NCBI GenBank assembly: GCA_030151005.1
Contig: JASLES010000206.1
Coordinates: 1 to 7,075, forward strand
DNA: 7,075 nt
Source of the DNA: Silvimonas sp.
GTDB taxonomy: Bacteria > Pseudomonadota > Gammaproteobacteria > Burkholderiales > Chitinibacteraceae
Direction of reading: 5' to 3'
Made by a program: the position numbers and the translations under genes. Every line of letters begins with the position of its first letter. Position 1 is the first letter of the stretch. Positions 1 through 5,031 of this stretch are shown here, piece by piece. The notes below the pieces were generated by a model. That model saw nothing but the letters and a program-made list of their open reading frames with translations, searched no databases and was not told where the DNA came from.

Positions 1-259
1 CTGGTTCAGATTGTTGTTGGTGTTAGCGCCTGACGGCGCGGGTTTGAAAAGCATTTGATACCCGCGGTGGCGGGAGCACCCTACTTTCTTTGCTTCGCCA
101 CCTCGGCGGCCCCAAAGAAAGTAGGCAAAGAAAGGCGACCCAGCCTGGCGGCCCTCCGGGCTTCCCTCAGTCGGTCGGGAGCCTGAGGTCTCCCTCCACT
201 CCTTCGGCGCTGGGCTTTTATGGGGGGAGAAAGTCAAAAGCAACCCCAACCCCAACCCC
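1..259 (+). repeat. Dispersed non-coding structured repeat, copy A (left end outside window)
   Basis: This stretch aligns in the same orientation with 4704-4942. A hand count over the first 92 bases gives about 80% identity. It carries three hairpins in fixed order. H1 is 26-39 (GCGCC-TGAC-GGCGC), H2 is 61-74 (CCCGC-GGTG-GCGGG), and H3 is 81-124 with 12-bp arms CTACTTTCTTTG/CAAAGAAAGTAG around a 20-nt loop. After these come a conserved GGCCCTCCGGGCT segment and a tract of three CCCCAA units (about 243-259). Similarity already starts at base 1, so the true left end probably lies outside the window. Single-base indels between the copies break any shared reading frame, so the open frames crossing it (for example from 90 or 220) are not genes. 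Repeats of this look are common in beta- and gammaproteobacteria. The strand given is only for comparison with copy B. Confidence 0.85.
100..113. repeat. 14-mer module inside hairpin H3 of repeat copy A
   Basis: The 14-mer ACCTCGGCGGCCCC sits in the loop of the 81-124 hairpin. Copy B has the same hairpin (4786-4811) without it: CGCC is followed directly by AAAG there. The identical 14-mer occurs at 5039-5052 inside a different hairpin, and a one-mismatch form occurs at 389-402. Whether the inserted unit is 12, 13 or 14 nt is ambiguous because of flanking C runs. Origin unknown. Confidence 0.7.
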
Positions 260-307
260 GCAAACCGCTAGCTTGCAAGAATATTTCACCTTGCCCACCA
301 CATCGTC

Positions 308-327
308 ATTCCCGCGAAGGCGGGAAT
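308..327. repeat. dRS3-like inverted repeat (ATTCCC-N8-GGGAAT)
   Basis: ATTCCC at 308-313 and GGGAAT at 322-327 are separated by 8 nt. This matches the layout of the 20-bp dRS3 repeat known from Neisseria, where such repeats are numerous and some act as prophage insertion targets. Eight bases pair (ATTCCCGC/GCGGGAAT) around a GAAG loop. It lies 80 bp beyond the Sua5 stop codon and could act as a 3' mRNA-stabilising hairpin, but no T-tract follows on either strand. An 11-bp direct repeat CTTGCAAGAAT flanks it at 272-282 and 340-350. An interrupted relative is at 5032-5063. Confidence 0.75.
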
Positions 328-388
328 CCAGTTGCAATACTTGCAAGAATGCGCGCCACGGTTTCGCCCCATCATCTCGTTATTCCGG

Positions 389-402
389 ACCTCGGCGGAC
401 CC
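389..402. repeat. Third, one-mismatch copy of the 14-mer module
   Basis: ACCTCGGCGGACCC differs from the 14-mers at 100-113 and 5039-5052 at one base. It is preceded by ATTCCGG, close to the ATTCCCG that precedes the copy at 5039. It looks like a left half of a dRS3-like repeat with the module following and no recognisable right arm. It ends 4 bp before the Sua5 stop codon. Confidence 0.5.
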
Positions 403-406
403 GGCT

Positions 407-1390
407 TCACCCCAGCCGCGTATGCGCCGCCCGGTGCAAGCGGTCTTGCACCGCCAGCCACGGCGCGGTGTGCGGGGGCAGTTCCAGGAAGATGGTGTGG
501 TAGCTTTTGCGATCAAGCTGGCGCAGGGTGTCGTAGATTTGTTGCGCGTAGGTTTGCGGGTCGGCGGGCAGTTGCAACACGTCGATGCCGCAGATGGGGA
601 TATCGCGCTCGCCGCAAGTCACCAGCACTACGCGCTGGCCGCGTTCAAAGGCCAGGTAGGCCTGGTCATCCACCGCTTTGGCGGCACCCGTAACCAGCGG
701 GGTGCGCGGGGAATAGTGGGAATCAAGCAGGCCCGACACACGCACTTTGGCTGTATCTGACTTCTGGTGATGCACCAGCGACACGCCCAGCAAGGCTTCA
801 ATGGCTTCACGCGGTACGCCGCCGGGGCGCAGCAGCGTGGGTTGTTCGCCCGTCAGGCCGACAATGGTTGATTCCACGCCGATATCGCACGGGCCGCCAT
901 CCAGCACCAGCGGCAGATCGTCTCCGAATTCATCCCGGACATGCTGGGCCGTGGTCGGGCTGACATGACCAAAGCGGTTGGCGGAAGGCGCAGCAATGCC
1001 ACCACCAAATTGTTTGAGCAGGGCATGAGCCAGCGGGTGAGAGGGCGCACGGATGCCGACGGTGTCCTGGCCGCCTGTGACCGCGTCCGGAACATGCGGC
1101 TGACGCTGCAAAATGAGCGTCAGCGGGCCGGGCCAGAATGCGCCAGCCAACTTGAACGCCGCGTCCGGAATGTTCTGCGCCCAGTCAGTCAATTGCGCCA
1201 CACCAGCAATGTGGACAATCACCGGATGATCGGCCGGCCGGCCTTTCAGGGCAAAAATACTGCGCACGGCTTCCGGGTTATCCGCATCTGCAGCAAGGCC
1301 ATAGACGGTCTCGGTTGGTAGCCCTACCAGCCCGCCGGCGCGCAGGTGCGCAATGGCGAGGTCAATCTGTTCTTGTTGGGCAGCGGTCAT
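407..1390 (-). CDS. sua5: L-threonylcarbamoyladenylate synthase, Sua5/TsaC long form
   Basis: The enzyme makes threonylcarbamoyl-AMP from threonine, bicarbonate and ATP in the cytoplasm. It is the first step of the t6A37 modification of tRNAs that read ANN codons. The protein has 327 residues. A YrdC domain spans roughly residues 7-195, with GLPTETVYGL at 23-32, the KGRP motif (K49, R51), APSANRFGHVSPTTA at 134-148, ESTIVGL at 173-179 and LRPGG at 187-191. A linker with HYSP (225-228) leads to a C-terminal Sua5 domain (about 230-327), so this is the long Sua5 type rather than the short TsaC type. It starts at ATG 1390 with only a weak GGA upstream, and stops at TGA 407-409. It lies 55 bp downstream of the DoxX gene on the same strand. 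Read-through from that operon is possible, but a TATAAT -10 in the gap suggests its own promoter. A housekeeping role is near certain; a tie to the upstream operon is not shown. Confidence 0.95.
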   Translation of the reverse strand: MTAAQQEQIDLAIAHLRAGGLVGLPTETVYGLAADADNPEAVRSIFALKGRPADHPVIVHIAGVAQLTDWAQNIPDAAFKLAGAFWPGPLTLILQRQPHVPDAVTGGQDTVGIRAPSHPLAHALLKQFGGGIAAPSANRFGHVSPTTAQHVRDEFGDDLPLVLDGGPCDIGVESTIVGLTGEQPTLLRPGGVPREAIEALLGVSLVHHQKSDTAKVRVSGLLDSHYSPRTPLVTGAAKAVDDQAYLAFERGQRVVLVTCGERDIPICGIDVLQLPADPQTYAQQIYDTLRQLDRKSYHTIFLELPPHTAPWLAVQDRLHRAAHTRLG

Positions 1391-1422
1391 GGCGGGTTAT
1401 CCGGAAAGGCAAAGCTCGCAGG

Positions 1423-1428
1423 ATTATA
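1423..1428 (-). promoter_or_regulatory. Possible sua5 promoter -10 element
   Basis: Read on the minus strand this is a perfect TATAAT, placed so that transcription would start about 25 nt before the sua5 ATG at 1390. No good -35 is found 16-18 bp upstream, and there is no TGn extension, so strength is uncertain. It suggests sua5 can be transcribed independently of the bufferin operon. Confidence 0.4.
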
Positions 1429-1445
1429 CCCGTAGTTATCCGCCC

Positions 1446-1916
1446 TTAGCGGCCCAGCTTGCGCGCAAGCCAGCCGTCTGCAGAGATCGCCCCCACGCCG
1501 TGCACTACCAGAAACGCCAGGATGGTGCCCCATAACAGATGATCTTTGACGCCAGCGGCATCTAGCGAGGCATGATAAGAAATCAGCGCCACTGCGTTGA
1601 TGACAAACAAGCCCGCCGCGGAAAAGCGCCCGGCCAGGCCAATCACCAGCAGGATGGAAAAACCAATCTCGCCGGTAGTCGACATGACTGCGGCCAGCGC
1701 CGGCGGCAAAAGGGGCACTTTGTATTCATCGGCAAACAGCGCCAGCGTAATGTGCCAGTCGTTCAGCTTGGTCAGCCCGGATAACCAGAACACATGGGCG
1801 ACATAGATGCGGGCGACAAGGTCTACCAACGGGGCGAGTGCGGCGGCCAGCGCCGTGCCGAAGGCGTACAGCCGGCCTGGCTGCGAACGGGCGCAGCGTT
1901 CAATCAAGGTATTCAT
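1446..1916 (-). CDS. DoxX-family membrane protein, last gene of the bufferin operon (GigT-like)
   Basis: The protein has 156 residues with about four hydrophobic segments, near residues 28-48, 70-93, 97-115 and 127-145. Typical DoxX features are FWLSGLTKL at 43-51 and the TGEIGFSILLVIGL segment at 81-94. A DoxX-like gene follows the DUF2282-DUF692-DUF2063 genes in Cupriavidus gig and Caulobacter bufferin operons, which supports assigning it to this system. Its molecular role is not established; redox or quinone chemistry at the inner membrane is a guess. The ATG at 1916 is chosen because AAGGA sits 7-8 nt upstream in the 16-bp gap after bufC. The frame stays open to an earlier ATG at 2030, but that would overlap bufC by about 100 bp and add residues without family character. 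Confidence 0.9.
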   Translation of the reverse strand: MNTLIERCARSQPGRLYAFGTALAAALAPLVDLVARIYVAHVFWLSGLTKLNDWHITLALFADEYKVPLLPPALAAVMSTTGEIGFSILLVIGLAGRFSAAGLFVINAVALISYHASLDAAGVKDHLLWGTILAFLVVHGVGAISADGWLARKLGR

Positions 1917-1932
1917 GGGGTGGATTCCTTGC

Positions 1933-2667
1933 TCAGGAAACAGCAAAACCGGTGACAAGACCACGCTCGAACAACAGGCTGAGCATGGGTCCAGGATCAA
2001 ACCCGGCGTCAATCTGCCATGCGGCGGCACAGGCCGCGTTCATGTTCAGACCACGCATGAGGGTATCGATAAAAGTGGCCGCGGCGGCATCAAGCAGATG
2101 CACTTCATCCCGCAAAACCAGTACGCATTCGCCGCCAGCATCCAGTTGGGCGGGCGGCCCGCCCCGGTGCATCTGGTCGATGGCGTAGATGGGCCAGGTG
2201 TTTGATTGCACCACCGTACAGGCCGGATGCAAATCGAGGCACACGCCACCAAAATCATCGGCCGACAAGCTTTGCAAGGGCGTCAGATCGGCCGGTGGTG
2301 CGTCCACGGCAAAATGCGCCCGGTGGATGGCCCAATCCAACCGGGCCGCATCCGCCAGATACGGCAGGGATTGCGCCGGGGCAAAACGGGCAACGAAATC
2401 CGGCAGGGTTGCGCCGTCATCATGCAGATTGCCCGAGACCGAGGGCTCCGCTTGCTGGTAAGCCCGTGCCAGCGCATTGAAGTAATCCGTGCCGACCAGA
2501 GCCACAATTGTCGGAAAAGCCGCTTGCAAGGCGCTGCCGCGATTGGCCGCAACATTGCCACGGTAATAACCCAGATTGCCGCACGTAGCCGGGCTGACCG
2601 GGACACGTTCATCTGCGCCGCTATTGAGTGCATCGGCAAAGCGGGCAATGGCGTCGGCGTAGCTCAT
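1933..2667 (-). CDS. bufC: BufC/HvfC-family partner protein (DUF2063), putative RiPP recognition subunit
   Basis: The protein has 244 residues. The N-terminal DUF2063 domain (about 5-95) includes YYRGNVAANRGSALQAAFP at 34-52 and GTDYFNALARAY at 59-70, followed by LADAARLDWAIHRAHF at 104-119, all characteristic of the family. The C-terminal half (about 130-240) is the variable domain thought to act as the peptide-recognition part. Databases often label the N-terminal region 'putative DNA-binding', but in methanobactin and bufferin systems such partners work with the MNIO enzyme, so a regulatory role is less likely here. The start ATG at 2667 overlaps the bufB stop as ATGA, implying translational coupling and matched amounts of enzyme and partner. 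It stops at 1933-1935. No signal peptide or membrane segment is visible, as expected for a cytoplasmic modification step. Confidence 0.92.
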   Translation of the reverse strand: MSYADAIARFADALNSGADERVPVSPATCGNLGYYRGNVAANRGSALQAAFPTIVALVGTDYFNALARAYQQAEPSVSGNLHDDGATLPDFVARFAPAQSLPYLADAARLDWAIHRAHFAVDAPPADLTPLQSLSADDFGGVCLDLHPACTVVQSNTWPIYAIDQMHRGGPPAQLDAGGECVLVLRDEVHLLDAAAATFIDTLMRGLNMNAACAAAWQIDAGFDPGPMLSLLFERGLVTGFAVS

Positions 2668-3503
2668 GCTGGCACCTTGCTATTGATCAGCGCGCGCTTC
2701 AGATGTCGCTGTGCTTGTGCGTATTCCACCAGCAGATCGGGCAAGGGCGGGAGATGCGTATCGCGCTCCAGCAAGACCGGACGTGGCCCGATAAGTGCCA
2801 GCGTGGCATCCAGCAAAGCCCAGACGCCATCACAAATGGCGGCACCATGCGTGTCGATTACCACGCCATCAAACTGTTCGTGTCCGGCGATGTGGATTTC
2901 CCCGATCGCAGCCTGCGGCAAGCGGCGGATTTCCGTCAGCGGGTCAACGCCATGATTGAGCGCATTGACATAAAAGTTGTTCACATCCAGCAAAATGCCG
3001 CAGCCCGTGCGCTCGACGAGTTCGGCCATAAGTTCAGCCTCTGTCATCTCTTCATCTTCAAACAGCACGTAGCTGGATACGTTTTCCAGCAAGATGGGGC
3101 GTTTTAGTCGCGTCTGCACCGCATCGACGTTGCGACACAACTGCGCCAGCGCGCCGGCTAGCCTGGGCACTGGCAACAGATCGTTAAAACACTGGCCGTT
3201 ATAGCGATTCCAGGCCAGATGCTCAGAGACACAAGCGGGTTCAACGGCCGCAACCAGCGCCGCCAGTTGCGCCAGGTGCGCTGCCTGCAGCGGGCCAGGG
3301 CTACCCAGCCCCAGCCCGACACCGTGCAAACTGACCGGAAACCGCTCACGCACCGCCCGCAGCACCGCCAACGGTGCGCCGCCGCCAAAGTGGTTTTCGC
3401 TATGGACTTCCCACCACGCTACATCTGGCGCAGTGCTCAGTACCTCCTGAATATGCGGCGAGCGCAAACCCAGACCAGCGGCGAGAGGGAGGGCGGTATT
3501 CAC
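2664..3503 (-). CDS. bufB: BufB/HvfB-family MNIO (DUF692), multinuclear iron-dependent peptide-modifying oxidase
   Basis: This is a 279-residue TIM-barrel enzyme of the DUF692/MNIO family, which includes MbnB of methanobactin synthesis. The family uses a two- or three-iron centre and O2 to rearrange cysteines in precursor peptides. Candidate metal ligands visible in family positions are H60 (SLHGVGLGLGS), E94/H95 (SEHLAW), E140 (LLENVSSY), D173 with N175/N176 (LLDVNNFYVNALNHG), H204/H208 (GEIHIAGH), H219 (DTHG) and E246 (LLERDTHLP). None of the usual motifs is missing, so the enzyme looks active. The start is GTG at 3503, preceded by GGAG six nt upstream; no ATG start fits. It lies 38 bp after bufA, and that gap holds a palindrome TGTAATTACA at 3531-3540. 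Its stop overlaps the bufC start. The exact product on this BufA is inferred from relatives: thiooxazole formation was reported for the Caulobacter bufferin. Confidence 0.96.
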   Translation of the reverse strand: MNTALPLAAGLGLRSPHIQEVLSTAPDVAWWEVHSENHFGGGAPLAVLRAVRERFPVSLHGVGLGLGSPGPLQAAHLAQLAALVAAVEPACVSEHLAWNRYNGQCFNDLLPVPRLAGALAQLCRNVDAVQTRLKRPILLENVSSYVLFEDEEMTEAELMAELVERTGCGILLDVNNFYVNALNHGVDPLTEIRRLPQAAIGEIHIAGHEQFDGVVIDTHGAAICDGVWALLDATLALIGPRPVLLERDTHLPPLPDLLVEYAQAQRHLKRALINSKVPA

Positions 3504-3541
3504 AAATGGCTCCGGTCAGTGGCGGACAACTGTAATTACAA

Positions 3542-3805
3542 TTACTTGCCCATCGCCTTGGTCATGCCACCCATTTTTTCGCAGGTGCCGGCCGGGACGT
3601 ATTTCCAGTCGCCAGCATCCATGTCTTTCTTGGCCTGGCCGGCGCATGCATGGCCGTTGCCGGCGCAATCGTTCTGACCGGCTTTGGCGATGCCGTAACA
3701 CTTTTCATTGTTGGCATTGGCATCTGCCGCGTGCGCAGACAGGGCGACACCGCAGGTGAGGGCAGCGGCGAAGGCAGAGGCGATAAGGCGTTGCTTTTGA
3801 TCCAT
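3542..3805 (-). CDS. bufA: Bufferin precursor BufA (DUF2282), secreted four-cysteine metal-binding RiPP
   Basis: This 87-residue precursor has a Sec-type signal peptide: MDQKQR, a hydrophobic stretch 7-23, and an AHA-A cleavage motif with likely cut after A26. The mature part is about 61 residues with cysteines at C36, C47, C54 and C75 in the DUF2282 pattern EKCYGIAKAGQNDC (34-47), HACAGQ (52-57) and WKYVPAGTCEKMGG (67-80). A fifth cysteine, C18, lies within the signal peptide and would be removed. The short C-terminal tail carries Met78, Met81 and Met85. In Caulobacter relatives, central cysteines are converted by BufB/BufC and the product sequesters copper in the periplasm; the same is inferred here. 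GGAGAA at 3811-3816 lies 5-6 nt before the ATG. The gene is first in the operon, fitting a need for more precursor than enzyme. A leader hairpin and promoter lie upstream. Confidence 0.93.
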   Translation of the reverse strand: MDQKQRLIASAFAAALTCGVALSAHAADANANNEKCYGIAKAGQNDCAGNGHACAGQAKKDMDAGDWKYVPAGTCEKMGGMTKAMGK

Positions 3806-3844
3806 GATGTTTCTCCGTCAGACAGGGTTGGTGTTTGCGATTTC

Positions 3845-3866
3845 AGGCCACCATCCGTGGCGGCCT
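3845..3866 (-). promoter_or_regulatory. Perfect 9-bp hairpin in the bufA leader
   Basis: On the minus strand the arms AGGCCGCCA and TGGTGGCCT enclose a CGGA tetraloop. All nine pairs form in RNA, one of them G-U, whereas the plus-strand transcript would have an A-C mismatch at that pair. This asymmetry favours a role in the bufA leader. It lies about 25 nt downstream of the predicted start site and 39 nt before the bufA ATG, outside the ribosome binding site. It could stabilise the mRNA 5' end or be a regulatory element. No T-tract follows, so it is not a terminator. Confidence 0.5.
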
Positions 3867-3896
3867 TGCTAGCTTGGTCGTGCCGGGTTGGTATCC

Positions 3897-3925
3897 ATTA
3901 CAGCATGACAAATAAATTTTTTGAA
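3897..3925 (-). promoter_or_regulatory. Predicted bufferin operon promoter, extended -10
   Basis: On the minus strand, -35 TTCAAA (3920-3925, 4 of 6 to consensus) is separated by 17 bp from -10 TGTAAT (3897-3902, 5 of 6), which is preceded by TGC as an extended -10. Transcription would start near 3890, giving an about 85-nt leader. An alternative reading takes the same TGTAAT as the -35 of an ECF-sigma promoter with CGAC 16 bp further on. Caulobacter bufferin genes are controlled by an ECF factor (SigF), but no sigma or anti-sigma gene is present in this window. Confidence 0.5.
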
Positions 3926-3974
3926 TTTTTCGAAAAAAAGCCCGGATACACCGGTTTTACTGGCCTGGCGCCGG

Positions 3975-4003
3975 TTGTCAGTGGAGCGCGAGGGGCGTAG
4001 GCT
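3975..4003 (+). promoter_or_regulatory. Predicted tetR promoter
   Basis: TTGTCA (3975-3980, 5 of 6 to the -35 consensus) lies 17 bp from TAGGCT (3998-4003), which keeps the three most conserved -10 positions. The predicted start site near 4010 lies at the left end of the operator-like sequence 4009-4028, so repressor binding there would block initiation. It is back to back with the bufferin operon promoter, about 50 bp between the -35 elements. Confidence 0.5.
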
Positions 4004-4008
4004 CAGAT

Positions 4009-4028
4009 TGTCCCGATCGTTCGATACA
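4009..4028. promoter_or_regulatory. Degenerate TetR operator at the tetR start site
   Basis: TGTCCCGATCGTTCGATACA matches the 20 bases 5204-5223 around the perfect gst palindrome at 16 of 20 positions. Its right half-site, GTTCGATA, matches 7 of 8 and its left half, TCCCGATC, 6 of 8. It ends 4 bp before the tetR ATG and overlaps the predicted transcription start. It suggests autoregulation by the adjacent TetR protein with weaker affinity than at gst. Confidence 0.65.
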
Positions 4029-4032
4029 CACT

Positions 4033-4593
4033 ATGGCTGCACCTACCTCTACCCGTGAAGAAGTCATCGATACCCTGATGCAAGTGTTTCGGGATTACGG
4101 CTATGACGGCGCCAGCCTGTCCATTCTGTCTGAAGCCACCGGGCTGGGCCGCTCCAGCCTGTACCACTATTTTCCCAATGGCAAATCAGACATGGGCACT
4201 GCGGTGCTGGTGCGGGCCGGCGAGTTTGTACGCCAGAACATGCTGGCCCCGTTGCAGGCCGAGGGTGACCCGCATCAACGCATCAAACAGTTTGCGGCCG
4301 CACTGGATACGTTTTATGCCGGCGGTAAAAACGCCTGCCTGACCAATGTGTTTGCAGTGGGTGAAGCGGGAAACCTGTTTGGAGAACGGCTGGGCGAGCG
4401 CTTGCAGATCCTGATCAATGCTTTGGCACAGGTGACGCTGGATGAGGGGTTTTCTGCTGCCGATGCCCAACGGCGGGCGGAAGATGCGGTCATTGTTATT
4501 CATGGCTCGCTGGTGGTGAGCCATGCGATGGACAATACCGCGACGTTCCGGCGTGTGGTGGGGGAGTTGCCGGAGCGGTTACTGGGGAAGTGA
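4033..4593 (+). CDS. TetR/AcrR-family repressor, LmrA/YxaF-like C-terminal domain
   Basis: The protein has 186 residues. The N-terminal DNA-binding domain (about 8-55) holds the helix-turn-helix ASLSILSEATGLGRSSLYHYF (27-47), with YHYF the typical end of the recognition helix. The C-terminal ligand and dimer domain (about 60-186) has FYAGGKNACLTN (94-105), resembling the GG-x-C-L segment of LmrA/YxaF-type regulators. C102 is the only cysteine and could sense electrophiles or oxidants, as cysteines do in NemR; this is inference. The ATG at 4033 is the only start candidate and lacks a clear Shine-Dalgarno sequence, so translation may be weak, which suits a repressor. It is divergent from the bufferin operon, but the operator pair (4009-4028 and 5206-5221) points to itself and the gst-PPOX genes as targets. 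No similar site is seen at the buf promoter. Confidence 0.92.
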   Translation: MAAPTSTREEVIDTLMQVFRDYGYDGASLSILSEATGLGRSSLYHYFPNGKSDMGTAVLVRAGEFVRQNMLAPLQAEGDPHQRIKQFAAALDTFYAGGKNACLTNVFAVGEAGNLFGERLGERLQILINALAQVTLDEGFSAADAQRRAEDAVIVIHGSLVVSHAMDNTATFRRVVGELPERLLGK

Positions 4594-4667
4594 GTGATTT
4601 TTGCGGAGTGGCGGGAATCCAGCTCGGCTGCTGTAGGTGGCCTTTGCTGGTAGATGCCACTTCGTAG

Positions 4668-4695
4668 CCCGGATGAAGCGAAGCGGGAATCCGGG
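4668..4695. repeat. Short hairpin repeat, GTAGCCCGGAT...ATCCGGG type
   Basis: CCCGGAT (4668-4674) and ATCCGGG (4689-4695) form a 7-bp stem around a 14-nt loop beginning GAAGCGAAGCG. The form 'GTAGCCCGGATgaAGCGcAGCG...ATCCGGG' is a familiar intergenic repeat in beta- and gammaproteobacteria. It lies about 75 bp after the tetR stop and may protect the 3' end of that mRNA. No T-tract follows. Confidence 0.6.
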
Positions 4696-4703
4696 GGGCG
4701 GAC

Positions 4704-4942
4704 CTGGTTAATATCTTTGATGGTTTTAGTGCCTGCCGGCACGGGTTTTGAAGGCGTTTGATACCGGCGGTGGCCGGAGCACGTCACTTTCTTTGCTTCG
4801 CCAAAGAAAGTAACCAAAGAAAGGCGACCCCAGCCTTGCGGCCCTCCGGGCTGCCCTCAGTCGGGCGGGAGCCTAAGGTCTCCCTCCCTCCTTCAGCGCT
4901 GGGCTTTGATGGGGGGAAGTCAAAAGCAACCCCAACCCCAAC
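4704..4942 (+). repeat. Dispersed non-coding structured repeat, copy B
   Basis: This is the second copy of the repeat at 1-259, in the same orientation. The hairpins correspond: H1 4729-4742 (GTGCC-TGCC-GGCAC), H2 4764-4777 (CCGGC-GGTG-GCCGG) and H3 4786-4811 (ACTTTCTTTG-CTTCGC-CAAAGAAAGT). H1 and H2 begin 35 bp apart in both copies, and H2 ends 8 bp before the shared H3 arm in both. One pair in H1 (C-G in copy A, T-A here) and one in H2 (C-G to G-C) differ by compensatory changes. It ends in two CCCCAA units rather than three. Confidence 0.85.
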
Positions 4943-5031
4943 GGCGACTTCAACGGCCACTTCAACGTCAAAACACCCTCACAAACCATCAGGGTGCAAG
5001 AGCGATTGGTTTGCGCCCCCACACCCTCGTC

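Noticed and set aside
308..327. Rho-independent terminator for sua5
   Set aside because: The hairpin is strong but no T-tract follows on the minus strand, and it matches a dispersed repeat instead.
90..503. Open frame on the plus strand (also 220-693 and 332-760)
   Set aside because: These frames lie in the dispersed repeat and run into the antisense of sua5. The repeat copies differ by single-base indels that change frame, and no recognisable domain appears.
1917..2030. Longer DoxX protein starting at 2030
   Set aside because: The extension overlaps bufC and lacks membrane-protein character. The ATG at 1916 has a well-placed AAGGA.
3531..3540. TGTAATTACA as a CopY/BlaI-type copper operator
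   Set aside because: The cop box is TACA-N2-TGTA; this has the half-sites in the opposite order, and it lies inside the operon, not at the promoter.
3806..3990. Control of the bufferin operon by the divergent TetR protein
   Set aside because: No sequence resembling TACCGAACGTTCGGTA is found at or near the buf promoter. The operator-like site at 4009-4028 lies on the tetR side, more than 80 bp from the buf -35.
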